Assembly: GCF_029029525.1 (NCBI RefSeq)
Contig: NZ_JAKJSC010000002.1
Span: forward strand, 124,001-188,000
DNA: 64,000 nt
Reading direction: 5' to 3'
DNA from: Labilibaculum sp. DW002
GTDB taxonomy: Bacteria; Bacteroidota; Bacteroidia; Bacteroidales; Marinifilaceae
A model generated the notes under the pieces. That model was not told the origin of the DNA, made no database searches, and worked only from the letters and a program-made list of their open reading frames with translations. Both the position numbers and the translations under genes were made by a program. Positions within the stretch are counted from its first letter, which is position 1, and the number at the start of each line of letters is the position of its first letter. Positions 59,322 through 64,000 of the stretch are shown here, in pieces.

Positions 59322-60200
59322 ATGAAAAATAACATATTAAATTTAAAACTAAATCGAAGTTCTGTTTGGAAGATGATGATCTTAGCATTAGCAGTTTCTT
59401 TTACAGCTTGTGATTTTGAATACGACTTGCCTGAAGCAAATTCAAAGGCAGATGAAACAGCACCAACCGCATATTTTACATATGCTCAAGGTCAAGGTAC
59501 TGCTGAAGAGTGGAAAGATTATACATTCTCAAATTTATCTAATAGTGCTACTGATTACGCATGGGATTTTGGTGACGGTAATACATCAACTGATAAAGAT
59601 GGTAAAAACACCTATGCAGGTGAAGGAACTTTTACCGTAACCTTAACTTCTTCTGATAAACTTGGAGTAAGTAGTTCTTATTCTGAAACTATTGAGGTTG
59701 TTGAACCAGAAGCACCATCAGCAATAGAGTTAGTTATTTTGAACCCTAGTTTTGATGAGCCAGGTGATGATGGGAAATATACTTCTCCTTGGGTTGATGG
59801 TAATATGGGTAAAACCATTCAAATTTCTACAAGCTCAAGTTTTGTAGGAGGTAAATCAGCTAAATTCCCAAGTGATACAGATCCTAGAATTGGGTATCAA
59901 TCAGGTATTGCTGTTACGCCAAATACAGATTATACAATTACATATTATTATTCAATTGAAACTGGAGATCCTTCAACTAATACTGTTGCTATTTTAGCTG
60001 GTACTGTTACTTCTCCTGATGATGTTGCTGCTGCAACTCTTACATCTTTTACAGGTGATGTTCAAGAAGGTAAAAGTGGTTTCCAAAAAGTAATTTTAGC
60101 TTTTAATACTGGAGTTAATACATCTATTTCTATTCATATTTCAAATACTGGACCTAAAACTTCTTATGTTGAGGAGTTTACTTCCGCTATTGTTGAATAA
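59322..60200 (+). CDS. PKD-domain surface lipoprotein (SusE/F position)
   Basis: A 292-residue lipoprotein (VSFTACDFEYD lipobox) with a PKD domain (~45-128; DYAWDFGDGNTSTDK is the classic core) and a C-terminal carbohydrate-binding-like beta-sandwich (~140-290; NPSFDEPGDDGKY onward). Its position after SusD and the architecture suggest it is a surface binder of alginate. No catalytic motif is seen. Confidence 0.83.
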   Translation: MKNNILNLKLNRSSVWKMMILALAVSFTACDFEYDLPEANSKADETAPTAYFTYAQGQGTAEEWKDYTFSNLSNSATDYAWDFGDGNTSTDKDGKNTYAGEGTFTVTLTSSDKLGVSSSYSETIEVVEPEAPSAIELVILNPSFDEPGDDGKYTSPWVDGNMGKTIQISTSSSFVGGKSAKFPSDTDPRIGYQSGIAVTPNTDYTITYYYSIETGDPSTNTVAILAGTVTSPDDVAAATLTSFTGDVQEGKSGFQKVILAFNTGVNTSISIHISNTGPKTSYVEEFTSAIVE

Positions 60201-60266
60201 TTGAAGGTGTTGAATGTAGTGCAGATTTTATTGGAAATTGAGGTCGCACCACAAAATTAATAGATA

Positions 60267-61172
60267 ATGCTTAAATCAGTAAAAAATATAATTTCGTTGG
60301 CACTTGCTTTGTTTTTAACAATTTCAATTGTTAGCTGTCAGGGCTCATCTGATGATGATTCTGATGTAATTATCCCAGAAGTAAATGTTCCTGAAGAACA
60401 GGAAGATTATAAGTTGCCAGATATTGATTTAAGCCACTGGAAAGTAACACTTCCGATTGGAAATCCAACGGAAGTATTACCTCCAGAGATCATAGATTAT
60501 GCAACAAACGAAACGCTAAAGCCTTTTATGTATAATGACTCAATTGAAGGAGCATTAGTATTTTATACATATCCTGGAGCAACTACAAACAATACGTCTT
60601 ACTCGAGAACTGAATTGAGAGAGTTAATGAACCCTGATGATAAGGGGAAAACGAATTGGACGTTTGCTGAGGGTGGATATATGAAAGGAACTTTAGCCAT
60701 GTCAGATATTTCTAAAGATGACGACGGGGACTATCACCGGGCCATCATTATGCAAATTCATGGTAGGTTAACAGATGAGCAGAGAGATTTAATAGGAGAG
60801 GATGATAACAATGCTCCTCCAATGTTGAAAATATATTGGACAGATGGAGCTGTTAGAGTTAAAACAAAAGTTCTAAAAGATCTTAATGCTTCTTACGAAG
60901 ACTTACTCGAAACAGATGCGTGGGGCGATGATGACGGACACACTTTTTCAGAAACTGTTGGTTTTGGAAAATTCACCTTAGAAGTGAAAGTTACCGACGG
61001 AAGAATGGAGGTAATCCTAAATGAAAAAGAGTCAGTTGTATATGATGATATTCATATTGAAAAATGGGGAGTATTCGAAAACTATTTTAAGGCAGGGAAT
61101 TATTTAGTTACAAAAGATTCTGATGCTTTTTCAAAAGTTAAATACTTTGAATTAGAAGTGAATCATGATTAA
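60267..61172 (+). CDS. PL7 alginate lyase
   Basis: A 301-residue lipoprotein (SIVSCQGSSDDD lipobox), so it is probably on the outer membrane surface. The PL7 jelly-roll motifs are present in order: YSRTELREL near residue 112 (the RSE/TELR strand with catalytic Arg), IMQIHG near 163 (QIH, which in characterised lyases goes with guluronate or mixed GM preference), and NYFKAGNY near 270 (the YFKxGxY strand with catalytic Tyr). It would start alginate breakdown by beta-elimination. It shares direction and spacing with the SusCD genes; the downstream gap of 209 bp holds a hairpin. Confidence 0.93.
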   Translation: MLKSVKNIISLALALFLTISIVSCQGSSDDDSDVIIPEVNVPEEQEDYKLPDIDLSHWKVTLPIGNPTEVLPPEIIDYATNETLKPFMYNDSIEGALVFYTYPGATTNNTSYSRTELRELMNPDDKGKTNWTFAEGGYMKGTLAMSDISKDDDGDYHRAIIMQIHGRLTDEQRDLIGEDDNNAPPMLKIYWTDGAVRVKTKVLKDLNASYEDLLETDAWGDDDGHTFSETVGFGKFTLEVKVTDGRMEVILNEKESVVYDDIHIEKWGVFENYFKAGNYLVTKDSDAFSKVKYFELEVNHD

Positions 61173-61288
61173 ATACAAGATTCTATGCTTCCGATCTCCA
61201 TTTCACAAAGAGATCAATGTGAACAATGAAAATGTAATCCAAAATATAGGATAGTAGATTAGTAGTTTTGTTAAGTACGTTGTGAGAG

Positions 61289-61317
61289 GGAGTCCGCAAG
61301 TGGGTTTTGTGGACTCC
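61289..61317 (+). other. hairpin in the gap between the two lyase genes
   Basis: A 10-bp stem (61289-61298 with 61308-61317, one G-U pair) with a 9-base loop. No T-run follows, so it may act as an RNA processing or stability element rather than a terminator. The rest of the 61173-61381 gap shows no gene. Confidence 0.4.
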
Positions 61318-61381
61318 AACACAACAATCAGTGACTATTTAATTAAGAATATTTGAGAATCAAATTTTACTAAAGAATCAG

Positions 61382-63643
61382 ATGTTAAAATTTCTTTGTT
61401 TTTTCTTCGTAACAATTTCGTTTACACTTTCTGCTCAAGAGCAAATGGTTCCTTCCGATCATATTTTAACGAATAATGAATTGGTGGAATTGTTGGATGT
61501 TGATGCTGATAGTGGATTGAAAAAGATACAAGCTGCATACCACGCAGGGAAACAAGAGAAGGCATTACAAATGCTAACTGAATATTTTAAAAACAAATTA
61601 TCGGATCGATATTTTTTTAGCAGCAAGAATTTTAATCAACGTTTCGAAGAATACAATAAAATGTATTCTGGTAGATTTGAATATCACCAAAAGAAAGCAA
61701 AGCAACATCTTGAGTTGTATCCTGCATGGACAAATTGGAAAATACCTTTTACCAATTTAAAAGGGGAAAAGGTGAGTTCATATCCATACAGACATTTAAC
61801 CAGACAGCACAAAGCTGGAGATATTGCTTTGCTTTTTTATTTTACAAAAGATACAGATTACCTGCATTACATTCCAAAACAAGCTGAATCCTTAAACGAA
61901 GCGTTTAATAAGGGAGAGGTAGAAACAATTGTGGACGGAAATGGTGCTTATGAAGCGTACAGAGCTGGAAACAGAATGTACAATTGGTTATTTGTTCACC
62001 AATGTTTATTGGCTTCAGATCAATACACTTGGCAAGAGCAATTGGTTATGATTAAGACATTTTTGCACACTGGAGCAAAATTGTACCATCACAACCCAAA
62101 ATACAATGAGGGAAACCATCAAACTAGAGGCATGAGTGCTTTGGGTATGTTAGGAATCCTGTTCAAGGAAATTAAAGGGACAGATGAGTGGTGGACCAGA
62201 GCTACCAACCGATTAGAAGAACATCTTGAAAAAGAAGTTTATAAAGATGGTTTTCAATTTGAAAGATCTGTTCACTATCATGTTGATGATATCGATAATT
62301 ACTTCTATCCATATCAGTTAGCAAAAATGAATGGCGTAAGCCTAAACCCAATTTGGGATCAAAGATTAAAAGGCATGTTTGATGCAATGTTGCAATTAGC
62401 AATGCCGAATAAGAATTTGCCTGTACTACAGGATGATACAAAAGACCCATGGGCAGAAGTGAATAAAGTTGAAGATATTATGGCTTTAGGGGCAGCCTTG
62501 TTTGGAGATAAAAAATTAAAATATTTTACGGGTAAAAAAATCCCATCAAAATATTATTGGTTGTTAAGTACGGATCAAGTAGAAAAGTACAAAACTGCGA
62601 AAGCAAGCAAACCAAAGATGAGTAGTACGGATTTACCTCATACAGGATATTACGTGATGCGTAATGGCTGGAAAAAAGAGAATCTGTATATGGTAATAAG
62701 TGCGGGATTAACAGAGGAAAAGCCAGATCATCAGCATGGAGATATGTTGGGAATACAAGCCTTTGCTTATGGCAATATGGTATTGCCAAATTATCAAGTA
62801 AGGTATTATTTGGATGATTTAGAGGAATTTAAAAATTCATGGACGAAAAATGTAGGTTTAGTTGATTCAGTTCTTCATGGTAGAGAATGGAAAGGCAATA
62901 AAGGCGGTAGTGGATTTGGAAAATGGGGGAAATTACCAACTCCTAAACTTATCAACTGGACAACAACAGATGAAATTGATATTTTTATAGGTTCACACGA
63001 TGGCTACAAAGACTTAAATGTAGATACTTACAGACAGGTGTTTTTTATTAAGGATGGTTTCTGGATTGTTAGAGATCATTACAAGTCTAAGGACGAGAAG
63101 CATACTTATCAGCAAGTTTGGCAAGGACATTACGATGCTGAAAATGATATTCATGTGAGGTCGGTGTTTCCCAATGGTGCAGGTTTGGAAATCATACAGT
63201 TGGGGCACCGACCTGATTTTATAAGAAAAAAATCAATAAGAGGTAAGGGCAGAATCATCTTCGAAGCAGAAAATGAGATGAATACAACCTTTACAAGTTT
63301 ATTGTATCCATTTAAGGATTTTGAGAACAGAATACATGCCAACTCGCAATATGATGATTTAAAATTAGCGGGCTGGAATATGGTCAGTAAGGAAGATGGC
63401 CAAGTAATAGAGTCTAACTCTGCTATTGGCATCAGTAAAAAAGGAATAACATTACTATTTGATTGTTCTAAATTAAAGATAAAGAATGCGGAAATTTTAA
63501 TGAGTAACCCATCAGATTTACTGATCAAGAAAAAAGGTGAAGAATGGGAGATTGCTAATTGTGGGATTTTAGAATTAAAACTAACACTTAGTGGTCATGT
63601 CGTAGACTTGAAGCCTGGGAAATCTGTTCAAATTGAATTATAA
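61382..63643 (+). CDS. heparinase II/III-family polysaccharide lyase
   Basis: A 753-residue exported protein (signal peptide ending TLSAQ) with an N-terminal alpha/alpha toroid and a C-terminal beta-sheet heparinase domain (from residue ~420). The Asn-His pair N245-H246 (EGNHQTRG), the RSVHYHVDDID segment near 300 and the PDHQHGD segment near 455 align with catalytic Asn/His/Tyr/His positions of heparinase-fold lyases. Position between PL7 and PL17 genes suggests an alginate or oligoalginate lyase (PL39- or PL17-like), but it is not a canonical PL17. It has no clear signal for lipid anchoring, so it may be periplasmic. Confidence 0.8.
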   Translation: MLKFLCFFFVTISFTLSAQEQMVPSDHILTNNELVELLDVDADSGLKKIQAAYHAGKQEKALQMLTEYFKNKLSDRYFFSSKNFNQRFEEYNKMYSGRFEYHQKKAKQHLELYPAWTNWKIPFTNLKGEKVSSYPYRHLTRQHKAGDIALLFYFTKDTDYLHYIPKQAESLNEAFNKGEVETIVDGNGAYEAYRAGNRMYNWLFVHQCLLASDQYTWQEQLVMIKTFLHTGAKLYHHNPKYNEGNHQTRGMSALGMLGILFKEIKGTDEWWTRATNRLEEHLEKEVYKDGFQFERSVHYHVDDIDNYFYPYQLAKMNGVSLNPIWDQRLKGMFDAMLQLAMPNKNLPVLQDDTKDPWAEVNKVEDIMALGAALFGDKKLKYFTGKKIPSKYYWLLSTDQVEKYKTAKASKPKMSSTDLPHTGYYVMRNGWKKENLYMVISAGLTEEKPDHQHGDMLGIQAFAYGNMVLPNYQVRYYLDDLEEFKNSWTKNVGLVDSVLHGREWKGNKGGSGFGKWGKLPTPKLINWTTTDEIDIFIGSHDGYKDLNVDTYRQVFFIKDGFWIVRDHYKSKDEKHTYQQVWQGHYDAENDIHVRSVFPNGAGLEIIQLGHRPDFIRKKSIRGKGRIIFEAENEMNTTFTSLLYPFKDFENRIHANSQYDDLKLAGWNMVSKEDGQVIESNSAIGISKKGITLLFDCSKLKIKNAEILMSNPSDLLIKKKGEEWEIANCGILELKLTLSGHVVDLKPGKSVQIEL

Positions 63644-63667
63644 GAAAAAAATATACTAGACTAGATC

Positions 63668-64000
63668 ATGAGTAAATTGAAAATATATATTCTATTAGTA
63701 GTGTTTGTTGCGATAAGCAGTTGTGCTGTTTCTCAATCACATCCTAAGTTAATTTTAACTCAGAAGGGTGTGACTGAAATCAGAGCACAATTGAATCAAT
63801 TACCAGTGCTTCAATCTTCAGTTCAAAAGGCTGTAAGTTTTGTTGAGGAGGAAATGGAAAAGGGAATTGATGTACCAGTGCCAAAAGATATGGCTGGTGG
63901 ATATACTCACAATCGTCACAAGAAAAACTTTTTGGTGATGCAAAAAGCAGGAGTTCTTTTTCAAATTACTGAAGAAGAAAAATACGCTGTTTTTGTTCGT
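63668..64000 (+). CDS. PL17 oligoalginate lyase, N-terminal part, cut by the window edge
   Basis: The first 111 residues of a gene that continues past the window. A lipobox-type signal (AISSCAVSQ) is followed by HPKLILTQKGVTEIR, then the segment EKGIDVPVPKDMAGGYTHNR, which is characteristic of PL17 exolytic alginate lyases. The full protein should be about 700-750 residues with a heparinase C-terminal domain. It is 24 bp downstream of the previous lyase, so it is in the same operon. Confidence 0.88.
   Translation, partial: MSKLKIYILLVVFVAISSCAVSQSHPKLILTQKGVTEIRAQLNQLPVLQSSVQKAVSFVEEEMEKGIDVPVPKDMAGGYTHNRHKKNFLVMQKAGVLFQITEEEKYAVFVR

Noticed and set aside
63151-63528. 125-codon ORF opposite the heparinase-fold lyase
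   Set aside because: It is a reverse-frame shadow of a conserved domain.

Overview
The window is a low-GC chromosomal segment from a Bacteroidota bacterium, most likely a marine Bacteroidales/Marinilabiliales-type organism (Marinifilum/Labilibaculum/Ancylomarina-like; the genus is an inference). The evidence is two SusC/SusD polysaccharide-utilization loci (PULs), one for the seaweed polysaccharide alginate, a hybrid two-component sensor, lipoprotein signals rich in D/E/S after the lipobox Cys, and many promoters matching the Bacteroidota -7 box TAnnTTTG. No rRNA, tRNA, CRISPR or insertion sequence was seen.

Region 1 (1-24.1 kb) is mostly housekeeping: a split 5'-nucleotidase, a cation-diffusion-facilitator exporter, an EamA permease, an S24/LexA-like repressor, a LacI regulator, a flavin reductase-rlmN operon, three tandem paralogous MFS transporters each with its own terminator, a nicotinate phosphoribosyltransferase / D-amino-acid-enzyme / DUF2062 operon, the dipeptidase PepD, and two large helicases (MrfA/YprA-like and UvrD-like). 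The 0.9 kb gap 8323-9243 has no gene but holds two structured plus-strand RNA candidates, each ending in a hairpin terminator or terminator-like hairpin. A degenerate repeat occurs at 4.8 kb and, inverted, at 17.0 kb.

Region 2 (24.2-47.1 kb) is a PUL of unknown substrate. A leftward operon carries a hybrid two-component sensor, a translationally coupled tetrahaem-cytochrome/SUMF fusion and an exported Gfo/Idh/MocA oxidoreductase. The divergent rightward genes are a discoidin lipoprotein, SusC, SusD, a DUF5077-DUF3472-discoidin protein, a metzincin-like protease with discoidin domain, a GH2 beta-galactosidase, a second DUF5077-DUF3472 protein and a GH109-type glycosidase, closed by a 13-bp-stem terminator. 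Two promoters share a 21-bp-period direct repeat placed identically relative to a CAnnTTTG box, the best candidate for the sensor's operator. GH2, GH109, protease and the adjacent galE suggest a galactose- and/or GalNAc-containing glycan or glycoprotein target.

Region 3 (47.1-53.4 kb) holds galE, an OmpR-type response regulator with sensor kinase, and a large outer-membrane beta-barrel protein.

Region 4 (53.6-64 kb) is an alginate PUL: a FadR-type GntR regulator with two TGGTnnACCA operators, SusC, SusD, a PKD surface lipoprotein, a PL7 alginate lyase, a heparinase-fold lyase and the start of a PL17 oligoalginate lyase cut by the window edge. The endo-lyase would cut alginate at the surface, SusCD would import oligomers, and the exolytic lyases would release monomers.
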